Notes under the pieces: generated by a model
The model's database searches: none
What the model was told of the DNA's origin: nothing
Seen by the model: the letters and a program-made list of their open reading frames with translations, nothing else
Part shown: piece by piece, positions 11,384-22,854 of the stretch
Position numbering within the stretch: position 1 is the stretch's first letter
Layout of the letters: each line of letters opens with the position of its first letter
Source: Mycolicibacterium sarraceniae
GTDB lineage: Bacteria; Actinomycetota; Actinomycetes; Mycobacteriales; Mycobacteriaceae
NCBI RefSeq assembly: GCF_010731875.1
Contig: NZ_AP022595.1
Coordinates: 3,534,001-3,598,000, forward strand
DNA: 64,000 nt
Direction: 5' to 3'
Position numbers and translations under genes: made by a program

Positions 11384-12459
11384 GACTGATCCTGATTGCC
11401 GTCGGCATCGCGCTGGCGGTGTCGATCCTGCTGACCCCCGCGCTGATCAGGCTGTTCACCCGTCAGGGCCTGGGCCACGAGATCCGCGAGGACGGCCCGC
11501 CGAGCCACAAGAGCAAGCGCGGCACACCGTCGATGGGCGGGGTGGCGATTCTCACCGGCATCTGGGCCGGCTATTTCGGCACCCACCTGGTCGGCCTCGC
11601 GCTCGACGGCGACGGTCCGTCGGCGTCGGGACTGCTGGTACTGGGCCTGGCCACCGCGCTGGGTGCGGTCGGTTTCGTCGACGACCTGATCAAGATCCGG
11701 CGCTCCCGCAACCTGGGTCTGAACAAGACCGCCAAGACCGTCGGGCAGCTCACCGCCGCGGTGCTGTTCGGCATCCTCGTACTGCAGTTCCGCAATGCCG
11801 ACGGGCTGACCCCGGGCAGCCCCGAGCTGTCCTATGTGCGCGAGATCGCCACCGTCACCTTGAGCTCGGCGGTGTTCGTACTGTTCTGCGTGGTCATCGT
11901 CAGCGCCTGGTCCAACGCGGTGAACCTCACCGACGGTCTCGACGGGCTGGCCGGCGGCAGCATGGCGATGGTCAGCGCCGCCTACGTGCTGATCACGTTC
12001 TGGCAGTACCGCAATGCCTGCGCCACCGCCCCCGGGCTGGGCTGCTACAACGTGCGCGACCCGCTGGACCTGGCGCTGCTGGCCGCCGCGACCGCGGGGG
12101 CGTGCATAGGGTTCCTGTGGTGGAATGCCGCACCGGCCAAGATCTTCATGGGTGACACCGGTTCGCTGGCGCTGGGCGGCATGATCGCCGGGCTGTCGGT
12201 CACCAGTCGCACCGAGGTGCTGGCCGTGGTGCTCGGCGCGCTGTTCGTCGCCGAGGTCACCTCGGTGGTGGTGCAGATCCTGGCCTTCCGCACTACCGGA
12301 CGCCGGGTGTTCCGGATGGCGCCGTTCCACCATCATTTCGAGCTGGTCGGCTGGGCCGAAACGACGGTGATCATTCGGTTCTGGCTGCTCACCGCAATCG
12401 CCTGCGGGCTCGGCGTGGCCCTGTTCTACGGCGAGTGGCTGTCGGCCATCGGGGCTTGA
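11380..12459 (+). CDS. mraY: phospho-N-acetylmuramoyl-pentapeptide transferase MraY (MurX)
   Basis: Integral membrane enzyme that makes lipid I from UDP-MurNAc-pentapeptide and decaprenyl phosphate. The 359-residue protein has about ten hydrophobic helices. Signature segments are [29 protein letters not shown] with the conserved Asp pair, [12 protein letters not shown], and [14 protein letters not shown], plus the histidine-rich loop [11 protein letters not shown]. It sits between murF (4-nt overlap) and murD (1-nt gap). Confidence 0.97.
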   Translation: MRLILIAVGIALAVSILLTPALIRLFTRQGLGHEIREDGPPSHKSKRGTPSMGGVAILTGIWAGYFGTHLVGLALDGDGPSASGLLVLGLATALGAVGFVDDLIKIRRSRNLGLNKTAKTVGQLTAAVLFGILVLQFRNADGLTPGSPELSYVREIATVTLSSAVFVLFCVVIVSAWSNAVNLTDGLDGLAGGSMAMVSAAYVLITFWQYRNACATAPGLGCYNVRDPLDLALLAAATAGACIGFLWWNAAPAKIFMGDTGSLALGGMIAGLSVTSRTEVLAVVLGALFVAEVTSVVVQILAFRTTGRRVFRMAPFHHHFELVGWAETTVIIRFWLLTAIACGLGVALFYGEWLSAIGA

Positions 12460-12460
12460 C

Positions 12461-13915
12461 ATGCAGCCCGGTCTGGGGGAGCTGACCTCGGGGGCGCAGG
12501 TGCTGGTGACCGGCGCCCGGGTCACCGGGCGTGCGATCGTGGCGGCGTTGGCCTCCTTCGATGTGCGCATCAAGGTCTGCGACGACAGCCCTGACATGTT
12601 GAAAGCCGTATCGGACAACGGTATTGCGACCATCACGCCCGCTGACGCGGTCATCGCGATCGACGATTTCGCTCTGGTGGTCACCAGTCCGGGGTTTCCG
12701 CCGGGCGCCCCGGTGCTGGCGGCGGCCGCCGCGGCCGGCATCCCGATCTGGGGTGACGTCGAGCTGGCCTGGCGCCTGGATGCTGCCGGGCATTACGGGC
12801 CGCCGCGGCGCTGGCTGGTAGTCACCGGCACCAACGGCAAGACCACCACCACCTCGATGCTGCACGCGATGCTGGTCGCCGATGGCCGCCGCGCGGTGTT
12901 GTGCGGCAATATCGGTGACCCGGTGCTCGACGTGCTCGTTCAGCCGGCCGATCTGCTGGCCGTGGAACTGTCCAGCTTCCAGTTGTTCTGGGCGCCGTCG
13001 CTGCGCCCGGATGCTGGCGCCGTGCTCAACGTCGCCGAAGACCATCTCGACTGGCACGGTGGCTTCGACGCCTACGCGGCGGCCAAGGCTGTCGCATTGA
13101 CCGGCCGGGTGGCCGTCGTCGGACTCGACGACGCGCCGGCGGCCGGACTGCTTCCTGCCGCGCCCGCTCCGGTGAAGGCGGGTTTTCGGCTCGGTGAGCC
13201 GGCGGCGGGGGAGCTGGGGGTGCGTGACGGGATGCTCGTCGACCGAGCCTTCGGTGACGACGTGCAGCTCGCCCCAGTCGTCTCGATTTCCGTTGCCGGG
13301 CCGGTCGGCGTGCTCGACGCACTGGGGGCGGCCGCGCTTGCTCGGGCCGTCGGCGTCGCACCCGCCTCGATCGCGGATGCGCTGGCCGGCTTCCAGGTCG
13401 GCCGGCATCGGGCCGAACGGGTGGCCGTTGTCGACGGCGTCACCTACGTCGACGACTCCAAGGCCACCAATCCGCATGCCGCCCAGGCCTCGCTGCTGGC
13501 CTACCCGCGGGTGGTGTGGGTGGCCGGCGGCCTGCTCAAGGGCGCGTCCGTCGAAGATCTCGTCGCCCGGGTCGCGGATCGGCTGGTCGGAGCGGTGCTG
13601 ATCGGCCGCGACCGCGCGGTGGTTGCCGAGGCGTTATCGCGACACGCGGCCGATGTCCCCGTCATCGAGGTTGTGACGCGGGAGGATGCTGTGGTGCATG
13701 AGACCACTGTTACTCATGAGGCTCGAGTGGTCGATGCCTCCGGGCCCGACCTGGGCGCCCGGGTGATGACCGAGGTCGTCGCCGCTGCCGCCAGTCTGGC
13801 CCGAACCGGTGACGCGGTGCTCCTGGCCCCGGCCGGGGCATCGTTCGACCAGTTCGCCGGCTACGCCGAGCGTGGCGACTCGTTCGCCGCCGCTGTGCGC
13901 GCCGCGGCCCGGTAG
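12461..13915 (+). CDS. murD: UDP-N-acetylmuramoyl-L-alanine:D-glutamate ligase MurD
   Basis: Adds D-Glu to UDP-MurNAc-L-Ala; 484 residues. It has the Rossmann-like N-terminal domain ([15 protein letters not shown]), the P-loop [15 protein letters not shown], the Mur motif LSSFQLFW and [10 protein letters not shown], and the C-terminal [15 protein letters not shown]. Part of the same plus-strand operon, with ftsW following after 5 nt. Confidence 0.97.
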   Translation: MQPGLGELTSGAQVLVTGARVTGRAIVAALASFDVRIKVCDDSPDMLKAVSDNGIATITPADAVIAIDDFALVVTSPGFPPGAPVLAAAAAAGIPIWGDVELAWRLDAAGHYGPPRRWLVVTGTNGKTTTTSMLHAMLVADGRRAVLCGNIGDPVLDVLVQPADLLAVELSSFQLFWAPSLRPDAGAVLNVAEDHLDWHGGFDAYAAAKAVALTGRVAVVGLDDAPAAGLLPAAPAPVKAGFRLGEPAAGELGVRDGMLVDRAFGDDVQLAPVVSISVAGPVGVLDALGAAALARAVGVAPASIADALAGFQVGRHRAERVAVVDGVTYVDDSKATNPHAAQASLLAYPRVVWVAGGLLKGASVEDLVARVADRLVGAVLIGRDRAVVAEALSRHAADVPVIEVVTREDAVVHETTVTHEARVVDASGPDLGARVMTEVVAAAASLARTGDAVLLAPAGASFDQFAGYAERGDSFAAAVRAAAR

Positions 13916-13920
13916 TCGCC

Positions 13921-15600
13921 GTGGCCAAGCTCCTGTCCCGGCTGCGCCGTCGCGGCCCAGCTGACACCCCAGAAACTCCGGAGACCGACGACGTCGTCGC
14001 TGAGGACGGCGCCGAGGCCACCACCGAGCCCGTTGAAGCCCAAACCGCCGTCGCGGCCCCTGCCAAACCCAGGTTCCACGTGCCGCTGAAGTTCGGCGCC
14101 TGGCTCGGCCGGCCGATGACCTCGTTCCACCTGATCATCTCGGTGTCGGCACTGCTAGTCACGCTCGGTCTGACGATGGTGTTGTCCGCGTCCGGTGTGC
14201 ACTCCTATGACGAGGACGGTTCACCGTGGGCGATCTTCGGTCGTCAGGTTCTGTGGACCGTCGTGGGGCTGATCGGATTCTGGATCGCCCTGCGGGTGCC
14301 GGTGAGCTTCCTGCGTAACACCGCGTTCGCCGCGTTCGCCGTCACGATCGTGATGCTGGTGCTGGTGCTGATTCCCGGCATCGGCCACGAATCCAACGGC
14401 TCCCGCGGCTGGTTCGTCGTCGCGGGCCTGTCGATGCAGCCCTCGGAACTCACTAAGATTGCGTTCGCCATCTGGGGCGCGCACCTACTAGCGACCCGGC
14501 GTCTGGAACGAGCGTCGCTGCGGGAAATGCTCATTCCGCTGATCCCGGCCGCGGTGGTCGCCCTGGTGCTGATCGTGGCCCAGCCCGATCTCGGCCAGAC
14601 CGTGTCCCTGGGCATCATCCTGCTGGCTCTGCTCTGGTACGCGGGCCTGCCGCTGAAGGTGTTCGTGAGCTCGCTGGTCGCGGCCGTCGGTGCGGCCGCG
14701 GTGCTGGCGGTCTCGGAGGGCTACCGCTCCGACCGGGTGCGGTCGTGGCTGGACCCCGGTGCCGATGCTCAGGGCTCGGGCTACCAGGCCCGGCAGGCCA
14801 AGTTCGCGCTGGCCAACGGCGGTGTGTTCGGCGACGGGCTCGGACAGGGCACCGCGAAATGGAATTACCTGCCCAACGCGCACAACGACTTCATCTTCGC
14901 GATCATCGGCGAAGAGCTGGGTTACGTCGGTGCGTTCGGGCTGCTCGCGCTGTTCGGGCTGTTCGCCTACACCGGCATGCGGATCTCCAAGCGCTCGGCC
15001 GACCCGTTCCTGAAGCTGCTGACCGCCGCCGCCGCCATGTGGGTGATCGGCCAGGTCTTCATCAACGTGGGCTACGTGATTGGCCTGCTGCCGGTTACGG
15101 GCATTCAGCTGCCGCTGATCTCGGCCGGTGGAACATCTACGGCCACAACGCTATTCATGATCGGGCTGATGGCCAACGCCGCTCGGCACGAACCTGAAGC
15201 GGTGGCCGCGCTGCGCGCCGGCCGCGAGGACCGGGTGAACCGCGTGCTGCGGTTGCCCCTGCCCGAGCCTTACGTGCCGTCGCGGGTGGAGGCATTGCGC
15301 GACCGGCTGCGCACGCCGGGGGATAAGCCCGCAAAACCCACCAAACCCACTAAGTCCGTCAAGCCTGCCAGGGCTGCCCGGCCGGCGGCCAAGACCGCCA
15401 AGCCGGCCAGGAAACCGGCCCGCACATCTCAGCCGACCCGTGAACGTGCGGCCGTACCTGCTAAAACCCGGACGGCCGAGCGGCCGACCCGGCGTGCAGG
15501 GCATCATGGTGACGCTCCGCGCAACAGCGTGGCGCATCCGAATGAGGGAAGCAGCCGCGCACGGCGGTCCCGCACATTGGAAGGTCAGCGTTACGGGTGA
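13921..15600 (+). CDS. ftsW: septal peptidoglycan glycosyltransferase FtsW (SEDS family)
   Basis: SEDS polymerase that extends glycan strands from lipid II together with PbpB; 559 residues with a GTG start. A roughly 65-residue acidic N-terminal tail precedes about ten membrane helices. Conserved blocks include [67 protein letters not shown] and the final [10 protein letters not shown]. The last ~110 residues form a Lys/Pro/Ala-rich basic tail, a known mycobacterial addition. It overlaps murG by 4 nt. Confidence 0.97.
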   Translation: MAKLLSRLRRRGPADTPETPETDDVVAEDGAEATTEPVEAQTAVAAPAKPRFHVPLKFGAWLGRPMTSFHLIISVSALLVTLGLTMVLSASGVHSYDEDGSPWAIFGRQVLWTVVGLIGFWIALRVPVSFLRNTAFAAFAVTIVMLVLVLIPGIGHESNGSRGWFVVAGLSMQPSELTKIAFAIWGAHLLATRRLERASLREMLIPLIPAAVVALVLIVAQPDLGQTVSLGIILLALLWYAGLPLKVFVSSLVAAVGAAAVLAVSEGYRSDRVRSWLDPGADAQGSGYQARQAKFALANGGVFGDGLGQGTAKWNYLPNAHNDFIFAIIGEELGYVGAFGLLALFGLFAYTGMRISKRSADPFLKLLTAAAAMWVIGQVFINVGYVIGLLPVTGIQLPLISAGGTSTATTLFMIGLMANAARHEPEAVAALRAGREDRVNRVLRLPLPEPYVPSRVEALRDRLRTPGDKPAKPTKPTKSVKPARAARPAAKTAKPARKPARTSQPTRERAAVPAKTRTAERPTRRAGHHGDAPRNSVAHPNEGSSRARRSRTLEGQRYG

Positions 15601-16700
15601 GTGTCTCGGTGTCGGTCGTCCTTGCCGGTGGAGGCACCGCCGGACATGTCGAACCGGCCATGGCGGTCGCCGACGCGCTGCGGGCTCTTGACCCCAGCAT
15701 CCGCATCACCGCGCTGGGCACCGCGCGCGGGTTGGAGACCCGGCTGGTGCCCGACCGTGGCTACGACCTGCAACTCATCACGCCCGTGCCGCTACCCCGC
15801 AAACTCAACGGTGACCTGGTCCGCCTGCCGATCCGGGTGCGCCGAGCTGTGCGCGAGACCCGGGCCGTCCTCGACAGCGTCGAGGCCGACGTGGTGATCG
15901 GCTTCGGCGGATACGTCTCCGTTCCGGCCTACCTGGCTGCCCGGCGCCGCGTCCCGGTCGTCGTGCACGAGGCCAACGCGCGTGCCGGTGTCGCCAACAA
16001 ACTCGGCGCCCGCAGCGCCCGCAGAGTGCTTGCCGCCGTTCCCGATTCGGGGCTGCGGCGCGCCGAGGTGGTGGGCATGCCGGTGCGGGCGTCGATCACC
16101 GCGCTGGATCGCGGCGCACTGCGGGCGACCGCGCGGGAGCACTTCGGCTTTGATGACGACGCCATGGTGCTGCTGGTGTTCGGCGGTTCGCAGGGATCGG
16201 CCTCGATCAACCGCGCCGTGTCGGCCGCCGCCGCTGACCTTGCCGCCGCCGGAGTCTCTGTGCTGCACGCTCACGGCCCCAAGAACACCCTCGACCTGCG
16301 GGCCCCGCAGGCCGGCGATCCGCCGTATGTCGCGGTGCCCTACCTGGACCGGATGGATTTGGCCTACGCGGCCGCCGACCTGGCGATCTGCCGGTCCGGA
16401 GCGATGACGGTGGCCGAGGTGTCCGCGGTGGGGCTGCCGGCGGTCTACGTACCGCTGCCGATCGGCAACGGTGAACAACGGCTCAACGCACTGCCGGTGG
16501 TCAACCCCGGTGGCGGACTTCTGGTCGAAGATGCCCTGCTGACACGAGAATTCATCGCCCGCGAGGTGGCGGGGCTGCTCACCGACGCGCCACGGCTGCA
16601 GGCGATGACGGCGGCCGCCGCATCGGTCGGTCACCGCGACGCCGCGCAGCGGGTCGCCGAGGTAGCCCTGGCCGTCGCGCGCACGCGGAAGGAGCGGTGA
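15597..16700 (+). CDS. murG: UDP-GlcNAc:lipid I N-acetylglucosaminyltransferase MurG
   Basis: Peripheral membrane GT-B enzyme that converts lipid I to lipid II; 367 residues. The N-terminal Gly-rich motif is [19 protein letters not shown], followed by [14 protein letters not shown] and [15 protein letters not shown]. The C-terminal UDP-GlcNAc domain has [37 protein letters not shown] and GEQRLNA. It overlaps ftsW by 4 nt and murC by one nucleotide. Confidence 0.97.
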   Translation: MSVSVSVVLAGGGTAGHVEPAMAVADALRALDPSIRITALGTARGLETRLVPDRGYDLQLITPVPLPRKLNGDLVRLPIRVRRAVRETRAVLDSVEADVVIGFGGYVSVPAYLAARRRVPVVVHEANARAGVANKLGARSARRVLAAVPDSGLRRAEVVGMPVRASITALDRGALRATAREHFGFDDDAMVLLVFGGSQGSASINRAVSAAAADLAAAGVSVLHAHGPKNTLDLRAPQAGDPPYVAVPYLDRMDLAYAAADLAICRSGAMTVAEVSAVGLPAVYVPLPIGNGEQRLNALPVVNPGGGLLVEDALLTREFIAREVAGLLTDAPRLQAMTAAAASVGHRDAAQRVAEVALAVARTRKER

Positions 16701-18160
16701 TGAGCGGCCACAAGGGATTGCCACCCGAACTGCAGCGGGTGCACATGGTCGGCATCGGTGGCGCCGGAATGTCCGGTATCGCCCGGATCCTGCTGGACCG
16801 CGGTGGCATGGTGTCGGGATCCGACGCGAAGGAGTCTCGCGGGGTGGTGGCGTTGCGGGCACGCGGCGCGGCGATCAGCATCGGCCACGACGCGGCCAAT
16901 CTCGACCTGCTGCCCGGGGGAGTCACCGCGGTGATCACCACGCACGCCGCGATCCCGAAGACCAACCCCGAGCTGGTGGAGGCGCACCGCCGCGGTATCC
17001 CGGTGATCTTGCGGCCCGTGGTGCTAGCCAAGCTGATGGCCGGCTACCGCACGCTGATGGTCACCGGTACGGCAGGCAAGACAACCACGACCTCGATGCT
17101 TGTTGTGGCGTTGCAGCACAACGGGTTTGACCCCTCATTCGCGATCGGCGGTGATCTGGGGGAGGCCGGCACCAACGCCCACCACGGCAGCGGCACGTGT
17201 TTCGTGGCCGAGGCCGACGAGAGTGACGGCTCGTTACTCGAATACACGCCGGACGTCGCGGTGGTGACCAATATCGAGGCCGATCACCTGGACTTCTTTG
17301 GTACCGCCGAGGCCTACACCGCGGTTTTCGACGCATTCGTCGAGCGACTGGCGGAAGGAGGTGTGTTGATCGCGTGCGCTGACGACGACGGTGCCGCCGC
17401 ACTGGCCGATCGTTCTGCGGAGCAAGGTATCCCGGTGTTGCGCTACGGCAGCTCCCGGGACGGCAGCCCGGTTCCGGGCCTGGCGGCGACACTGCTCAGT
17501 TGGGAGCAACAGGGCACCAGTGCGTTGGCGCACGTTGCACTCGCGGGTGAACCGTATCCGCGGGCGATACGTCTGGCGGTGCCGGGCAGGCATATGGCCT
17601 TGAACGCACTGGCGGCGTTATTGGCGGCGATCGAAGCGGGAGCTTCTGTCGAAGGCGCCCTCGATGGGCTTGCCGGATTCGAGGGTGTGCGCAGGCGATT
17701 CGAGTTGGTGGGCACAATCAACGGCGTGCGGGTTTTTGACGACTACGCCCATCATCCTACGAAAGTCCGTGCCGCTTTGGCGGCGTTGCGCACACTGGCC
17801 CGCCAGGGTGAGACGACCCATGCTGGGGCGGGTCGCGCCATCGTCGTCTTCCAGCCCCACTTATATTCGCGGACAAAGATTTTCGCGCGGGAGTTCGGTG
17901 AGGCCCTCAGCGATGCCGACCGGGTCTTCGTCCTTGATGTTTACGGTGCCCGTGAACAACCGATTGCAGGCGTCAGCGGTGCGACGATCGCCGACCACGT
18001 CAACGTCGAGGTGACGTACATTCCCGACTTCTCCGCGGTCGCCGAACAGGTGGCGGCCTCGGCCCGCCCGGGTGATGTCGTGGTCACCATGGGTGCCGGC
18101 GATGTGACGATGCTCGGCCAGGAGATCCTGACGGCGTTGGACGCCAAGAGGAATCGATGA
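16700..18160 (+). CDS. murC: UDP-N-acetylmuramate:L-alanine ligase MurC
   Basis: First Mur ligase, joining L-Ala to UDP-MurNAc. It shows the N-terminal [14 protein letters not shown] nucleotide loop, the ATP loop [34 protein letters not shown], and the C-terminal [14 protein letters not shown] and [10 protein letters not shown]. Two in-frame starts are adjacent: GTG 16697 and ATG 16700. The ATG overlaps the murG stop by one nucleotide and is spaced better from AAGGA. It overlaps ftsQ by 4 nt. Confidence 0.96.
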   Translation: MSGHKGLPPELQRVHMVGIGGAGMSGIARILLDRGGMVSGSDAKESRGVVALRARGAAISIGHDAANLDLLPGGVTAVITTHAAIPKTNPELVEAHRRGIPVILRPVVLAKLMAGYRTLMVTGTAGKTTTTSMLVVALQHNGFDPSFAIGGDLGEAGTNAHHGSGTCFVAEADESDGSLLEYTPDVAVVTNIEADHLDFFGTAEAYTAVFDAFVERLAEGGVLIACADDDGAAALADRSAEQGIPVLRYGSSRDGSPVPGLAATLLSWEQQGTSALAHVALAGEPYPRAIRLAVPGRHMALNALAALLAAIEAGASVEGALDGLAGFEGVRRRFELVGTINGVRVFDDYAHHPTKVRAALAALRTLARQGETTHAGAGRAIVVFQPHLYSRTKIFAREFGEALSDADRVFVLDVYGAREQPIAGVSGATIADHVNVEVTYIPDFSAVAEQVAASARPGDVVVTMGAGDVTMLGQEILTALDAKRNR

Positions 18161-19128
18161 CTCCGGATGAGGGCGACGGCGAGGGTGAGGCGCCCGCCGA
18201 GGTGGCCGAGAACGCCCCCGCCGAGGACGCCCCCATCCTGGCCAAACCGACACCCGGCAGCGAAAGCACGGGTGACGACGTGCAGAATGTCGATCCCGAG
18301 CCCGAGGAAGACCTCGAAGGCCCCCGCATGCGGGAACGCCGCGAGCGCGCGGAACGACGCGCCGCCCAGGCCCGCGCCACCGCGATCGAAGACGCCCGCC
18401 GCGAGGCCAAGCGAAAGGTTCGCGGGCAGACCGTCGAAGCCCCGAAAGCCTTGGGTAAGCGGGCCATTCGCGGCCTGAAGCTGATCACCTGGCTGATTGC
18501 GCTGACCGTCGTCAGCGTCGCGCTCGGGCTGATCCTCTATTTCACTCCCGTCATGTCGGCCCGCTCGCTGGTGATCACCGGGACCGGCGCGGTCACCCGA
18601 GATGAGGTCGTCGACGCGGCCAAGGTCACGATCGGCACCCCGCTGCTGCAGATCGACACCGACCAGGTTGCCGACCGGGTGGCCGGTATTCGGCGGGTGG
18701 CCAGCGCTCGGGTGCAACGGGAGTATCCGTCGACGCTGCGGATCACGATCGTCGAGCGCATTCCGATCGTGGTGAAGGACTATCCCGACGGTCCGCACCT
18801 GTTCGACCGTGACGGCGTCGATTTCGCGACCGCGCCGCCGCCGCCCGGGCTTCCCTATATCGACGTCGACCACCCCGGCCCCACCGATAAGCCGACCGGG
18901 GCCGCACTTGAGGTGATGACGGCGTTGCGCCCGGAGGTGGTGGCTCAGGTCAGCCGGGTGGCCGCGCCGTCAGTCGCGTCGGTGACGCTGACGCTGACGG
19001 ATGGCCGCACGGTGGTGTGGGGGACGACCGACCGCACCGAAGAGAAGGCCGAGAAGCTGGCCGCGCTGCTGACGCAACCGGGCAAGGTCTACGACGTGTC
19101 GAGCCCGGATCTGCCGACCGTCAAGTAG
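18157..19128 (+). CDS. ftsQ: cell division protein FtsQ
   Basis: Bitopic divisome scaffold of 323 residues. A long acidic then basic cytoplasmic region (about 1-105) precedes one membrane helix (about 109-130, [21 protein letters not shown]). The periplasmic POTRA domain begins [22 protein letters not shown] and the FtsQ beta domain follows ([22 protein letters not shown]). It is the last gene of the tightly coupled mraZ-ftsQ run; ftsZ follows after a 249-nt gap with its own promoter region. Confidence 0.95.
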   Translation: MTPDEGDGEGEAPAEVAENAPAEDAPILAKPTPGSESTGDDVQNVDPEPEEDLEGPRMRERRERAERRAAQARATAIEDARREAKRKVRGQTVEAPKALGKRAIRGLKLITWLIALTVVSVALGLILYFTPVMSARSLVITGTGAVTRDEVVDAAKVTIGTPLLQIDTDQVADRVAGIRRVASARVQREYPSTLRITIVERIPIVVKDYPDGPHLFDRDGVDFATAPPPPGLPYIDVDHPGPTDKPTGAALEVMTALRPEVVAQVSRVAAPSVASVTLTLTDGRTVVWGTTDRTEEKAEKLAALLTQPGKVYDVSSPDLPTVK

Positions 19129-19377
19129 CTCAGGGCACCGACTGTCACACCAGAGTGACGTTTGGCACCCAGAGTGACGCGGGTAGGACATTCGGCGAGA
19201 TAATGAGGGACAAATTCGCCACGACACGTCGGCGCGCCTCCCCAATCCAGCACCTACCGGCCATACCGTTCTGTTTGCGCGGCACTACTTGACATAACTC
19301 TAAGTCTCTGGTTGAGGTTGAGGGTTTTGCCAGGAGAGTCGCAAGGACCCGATCCCCACTTGGGAGGAAGACAGACG
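19129..19377 (+). promoter_or_regulatory. ftsQ-ftsZ intergenic region with direct repeat
   Basis: This 249-nt gap breaks the otherwise overlapping cluster, so it most likely holds dedicated ftsZ promoters. The 11-mer CCAGAGTGACG occurs twice (19150-19160 and 19169-19179), a 19-bp period that would put the copies nearly two helical turns apart. GGGAGGAAG (19362-19370) is the ftsZ ribosome site. Confidence 0.5.
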
Positions 19378-20535
19378 ATGACCCCCCCGCATAACTACCT
19401 CGCCGTCATCAAGGTCGTTGGCATCGGCGGCGGCGGCGTCAACGCCGTCAACCGAATGATCGAGCAGGGACTCAAGGGTGTGGAGTTCATCGCGATCAAC
19501 ACCGACGCCCAGGCGCTGTTGATGAGCGACGCCGACGTCAAGCTCGACGTCGGCCGTGAATCCACCCGCGGATTGGGTGCCGGCGCCGACCCTGAGGTCG
19601 GGCGCAAGGCCGCCGAGGACGCCAAGGATGAGATCGAGGAGCTGCTGCGCGGCGCCGACATGGTGTTCGTCACCGCAGGTGAGGGCGGCGGCACCGGTAC
19701 CGGCGGCGCACCCGTGGTGGCCACCATCGCCCGCAAGCTGGGCGCGCTGACCGTCGGCGTGGTGACCCGCCCGTTCTCTTTCGAGGGCAAGCGGCGCTCC
19801 AACCAGGCCGAGAACGGTATCCAATCGCTGCGCGAAAGCTGCGACACCCTGATCGTCATCCCCAATGACCGGTTGCTGCAGATGGGCGATGCCCAGGTCT
19901 CGTTGATGGACGCGTTCCGCAGCGCCGACGAGGTTCTGCTCAACGGCGTGCAGGGCATCACCGACCTGATCACCACCCCGGGCCTGATCAACGTCGACTT
20001 CGCCGACGTCAAGGGTGTCATGAGCGGGGCGGGCACCGCCTTGATGGGCATCGGTTCGGCGCGGGGCGACGGGCGAGCGCTGAAGGCCGCCGAGATCGCC
20101 ATCAACTCCCCGCTGCTGGAGGCCTCGATGGAAGGTGCCCAGGGCGTGCTGCTCTCGGTGGCCGGTGGCAGCGACCTCGGTCTGTTCGAGATCAACGAGG
20201 CCGCCTCGCTGGTACAGGAGGCCGCGCACGCCGAGGCCAACATCATCTTCGGCACAGTGATCGACGATTCGCTCGGTGACGAGGTTCGGGTCACGGTCAT
20301 CGCCGCCGGCTTTGAGTCGGCCAGCCCGAGCCGCAAGCCCGTCGTCGGGGGAACGACCACCGGCACCCAGCCCATCGCACCAGGTGCGGCAGGCAAGCTC
20401 AGTTCCTCGCTCTTTGATCCGAGCGATGCCGCCAGCGTGCCGGCGCACACCAACGGCGCGACGGTGCGGATCGGCGGCGGCGACGACGGTATCTCTGATG
20501 ACGACGTCGACGTGCCACCGTTCATGCGGCACTGA
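19378..20535 (+). CDS. ftsZ: cell division GTPase FtsZ
   Basis: Tubulin-like GTPase that forms the Z-ring; 385 residues from the ATG after GGGAGGAAG. GTP-binding elements are [15 protein letters not shown], the tubulin signature [15 protein letters not shown], and NDRLLQ; the T7 synergy loop is [23 protein letters not shown] flexible linker ends in the conserved C-terminal peptide [12 protein letters not shown], which in mycobacteria docks FtsW and SepF. An upstream in-frame start at 19312 adds a non-homologous extension and was rejected. Confidence 0.98.
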   Translation: MTPPHNYLAVIKVVGIGGGGVNAVNRMIEQGLKGVEFIAINTDAQALLMSDADVKLDVGRESTRGLGAGADPEVGRKAAEDAKDEIEELLRGADMVFVTAGEGGGTGTGGAPVVATIARKLGALTVGVVTRPFSFEGKRRSNQAENGIQSLRESCDTLIVIPNDRLLQMGDAQVSLMDAFRSADEVLLNGVQGITDLITTPGLINVDFADVKGVMSGAGTALMGIGSARGDGRALKAAEIAINSPLLEASMEGAQGVLLSVAGGSDLGLFEINEAASLVQEAAHAEANIIFGTVIDDSLGDEVRVTVIAAGFESASPSRKPVVGGTTTGTQPIAPGAAGKLSSSLFDPSDAASVPAHTNGATVRIGGGDDGISDDDVDVPPFMRH

Positions 20536-20566
20536 TCCCGCAGTCACCGCCGCCGATACTGGGTCT

Positions 20567-21274
20567 GTGACTCTTCGCATCCGCCGTGTGACCACCACCC
20601 GCTCCGGTGGCGTCTCGGCGCCGCCGTTCGACACCTTCAATCTCGGTGACCACGTCGGTGACGATCCCAAGGCGGTCGCGGCGAACCGCAAGCGGCTGGC
20701 CGCGGCGATCAAGCTGCCTGAGGACCACGTGATCTGGATGAACCAGACGCACAGCTCGGATGTCGCGCTCGTCGATGGGCCGCGCGCCGATGCCGTCGAC
20801 GACACTGACGCCCTGGTGACCACCACGCCGCGACTGGCGCTGGCAGTGGTGACCGCCGATTGTGTCCCCGTACTGATGGCCGATGCGCGCGCCGGTGTGG
20901 TGGCCGCCGTGCATGCCGGTCGGGTGGGCGCGGCCGACGGAATCGTGTTGCGCACCCTGGAGACCATGCTGGCCAAGGGTGCTCGTGCCGCGGACATCTC
21001 GGTGCTGCTGGGCCCGGCCGTCAGCGGGGCCAATTATGAGGTGCCCGCGCAGATGGCCACCGACGTCGACGCCCGGCTGCCGGGCAGCCGAACCACAACC
21101 GCCAAGGGCACGCCGGGACTGGACCTGCGAGCCGGAATCGCACGGCAATTGAGCGGTGCCGGAGTAAAGGCCATTGACGTCGACCCGCGCTGCACGGTGG
21201 CCGACAAGAAGTTGTTCAGCCATCGGCGCGACGCGCCGACCGGCCGGCTGGCCTGTCTGGTGTGGATGGAATGA
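20567..21274 (+). CDS. pgeF: peptidoglycan editing factor PgeF (YfiH/DUF152 family)
   Basis: A 235-residue single-domain protein with the YfiH fold. The metal-site motifs are NQTHSSDV, TADCVPVLMAD and AAVHAGRVG (His-Cys-His set). Family members have been assigned as multicopper-like oxidases, purine nucleoside phosphorylases and, in E. coli, an editing factor for UDP-MurNAc-L-Ser; location beside the Mur genes fits the last role. The GTG at 20567 is 31 nt after ftsZ and the stop overlaps the next gene by 4 nt. The counterpart in M. tuberculosis is Rv2149c. Confidence 0.9.
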   Translation: MTLRIRRVTTTRSGGVSAPPFDTFNLGDHVGDDPKAVAANRKRLAAAIKLPEDHVIWMNQTHSSDVALVDGPRADAVDDTDALVTTTPRLALAVVTADCVPVLMADARAGVVAAVHAGRVGAADGIVLRTLETMLAKGARAADISVLLGPAVSGANYEVPAQMATDVDARLPGSRTTTAKGTPGLDLRAGIARQLSGAGVKAIDVDPRCTVADKKLFSHRRDAPTGRLACLVWME

Positions 21275-22017
21275 CGGACACGGCACGCAGGGAGACCGAT
21301 CTCGCGACCGCACTGGCCGCGTTGCGGAGCCGGCTGGCCGATGCCGCAGACGCCGCCGGTCGCGATGTCGACGGCATCGAACTGCTGCCGATCACCAAAT
21401 TCTTCCCGGCCACCGACGTCGCGATCTTGTGGCAGCTGGGCTGTCGGGCGTTCGGCGAATCCCGCGAACAGGAAGCCAAAGCTAAGATCGCTGAGTTCGG
21501 CGAGCTCACCGGCGCGCCGGACGTGCGCTGGGACATGATCGGCCAGATTCAGAGCAACAAGGCCAAAGCCGTTGCCGCATGGGCGGATACGGTGCACTCG
21601 TTGAGTACGGCCAAGGTAGCCGCTGCGCTGGATCGCGGCACCGCCCACGCCATCGAGGACGGTATCCGGACTGTACCCGTGCGGGTGTTCATCCAGATCA
21701 GCCTGGACGGGGACACCTCGCGCGGCGGGGTGGACGTGGGCGACCCGGGCGCCGTCGATGCGCTGTGTGCCGAGGTCGCCGATGCCGACGCACTGACGTT
21801 GGCAGGGCTGATGGCGATCCCGCCGCTGGGTGCGGACCCCGACGCCGCCTTCGCGGTGCTGGAGGCCGAGCATCGACGCGTTTTGCACGACCACCCCGAC
21901 GCGACAGGGCTGTCGGCGGGGATGTCCGGTGACCTGGAAGCTGCAGTGCGACACGGTTCGACGTGTGTGCGTGTCGGTACCGCGCTTATGGGACAACGTC
22001 CTCTAACGTCTCCCTGA
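21271..22017 (+). CDS. YggS/PLPBP family pyridoxal phosphate homeostasis protein
   Basis: A 248-residue alanine-racemase-like TIM-barrel protein. The PLP lysine motif is LLPITKFFPATDV, followed by FGESREQEAKAK, RWDMIGQIQSNKAK and VFIQISLDGDTSRGG; the end has LSAGMSGDLEAAVRHGSTCVRVGTALMG, the phosphate-binding region. Known members buffer PLP and affect amino-acid homeostasis rather than acting as racemases. It starts inside the pgeF stop (ATGA overlap) and precedes sepF, as in other actinobacteria and firmicutes. Confidence 0.93.
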   Translation: MTDTARRETDLATALAALRSRLADAADAAGRDVDGIELLPITKFFPATDVAILWQLGCRAFGESREQEAKAKIAEFGELTGAPDVRWDMIGQIQSNKAKAVAAWADTVHSLSTAKVAAALDRGTAHAIEDGIRTVPVRVFIQISLDGDTSRGGVDVGDPGAVDALCAEVADADALTLAGLMAIPPLGADPDAAFAVLEAEHRRVLHDHPDATGLSAGMSGDLEAAVRHGSTCVRVGTALMGQRPLTSP

Positions 22018-22081
22018 GTAGTCACTCCAGTCACATCTTCATCACAGACACCGAACTTCACGCATTCAGAAGGGTCCAGCG

Positions 22082-22753
22082 ATGAGCACTCTCCACAAGG
22101 TCAAGGCTTACTTTGGCATGGCGCCTTCGGACGATTACGACGACGAGTACTACGACGACGACGATCGCGGCGCTGCTCGCAGCTATGCCCGCCGGGAGCG
22201 CTTCGCCGATGACGAGTACGAGCGCCCGGGACGCTACGACGACCGCGAGCCGCGGATGGGTCGTGAATACGATGACCCGCGCGACGCCGAATACGCGCCG
22301 ACCGGTGGCTTCCGCGCCCAGTACGGTGACGAGCCGCGGTTCCGCCCGCGCGAGTTCGATCGCCCCCACGACATACCGCGCGCGTCCCGCTTCGGCTCAC
22401 TGCGCGGCTCGACCCGCGGCGCGCTGGCGATGGACCCTCGCCGGATGGCCGAACTCTTCGAAGCCGGCAGCCCGCTGTCGAAGATCACCACGCTGCGCCC
22501 TAAGGATTACAGCGAGGCCCGCACCATCGGCGAGCGCTTCCGCGACGGTCAGCCGGTGATCATGGACCTGGTGTCTATGGACAACGCCGACGCCAAACGG
22601 CTGGTCGACTTCGCCGCCGGTCTGGCATTCGCGCTGCGCGGATCCTTCGACAAGGTGGCCACCAAGGTGTTCCTGCTGTCGCCTGCCGATGTCGACGTCA
22701 GTGCCGAGGAGCGCCGTCGGATCGCCGAGGCGGGTTTCTACAGCTACCAGTAG
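22082..22753 (+). CDS. sepF: cell division protein SepF
   Basis: A 223-residue protein with the N-terminal amphipathic membrane-binding segment [14 protein letters not shown], a long Asp/Tyr/Arg-rich disordered linker (about 15-120), and the C-terminal SepF domain (about 130-220: [42 protein letters not shown]). SepF is the Z-ring membrane anchor in mycobacteria, which lack FtsA and ZipA. A good AGAAGGG site lies upstream. Confidence 0.96.
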   Translation: MSTLHKVKAYFGMAPSDDYDDEYYDDDDRGAARSYARRERFADDEYERPGRYDDREPRMGREYDDPRDAEYAPTGGFRAQYGDEPRFRPREFDRPHDIPRASRFGSLRGSTRGALAMDPRRMAELFEAGSPLSKITTLRPKDYSEARTIGERFRDGQPVIMDLVSMDNADAKRLVDFAAGLAFALRGSFDKVATKVFLLSPADVDVSAEERRRIAEAGFYSYQ

Positions 22754-22772
22754 TCTGCCGCCCGGCAAGACT
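22752..22772 (+). terminator. hairpin after sepF
   Basis: AGTCT-GCC / GGC-AGACT arms with one bulged A lie directly on the sepF stop codon. There is no T tract, so this is at best an intrinsic terminator of the GC-rich actinobacterial kind or an RNA-stability element. Confidence 0.3.
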
Positions 22773-22854
22773 GGGTACGCTGACAGTGGCGCACTGGGGC
22801 AACCCAGCGGTATCGCCAACGTCACATCCGCTGTTGATTAAGGACAGGCTCTAG

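Noticed and set aside
19300..21033. 577-codon minus-strand frame opposite ftsZ and pgeF
   Set aside because: Covers two well-identified plus-strand genes and reads as Ser/Ala/Arg low complexity.
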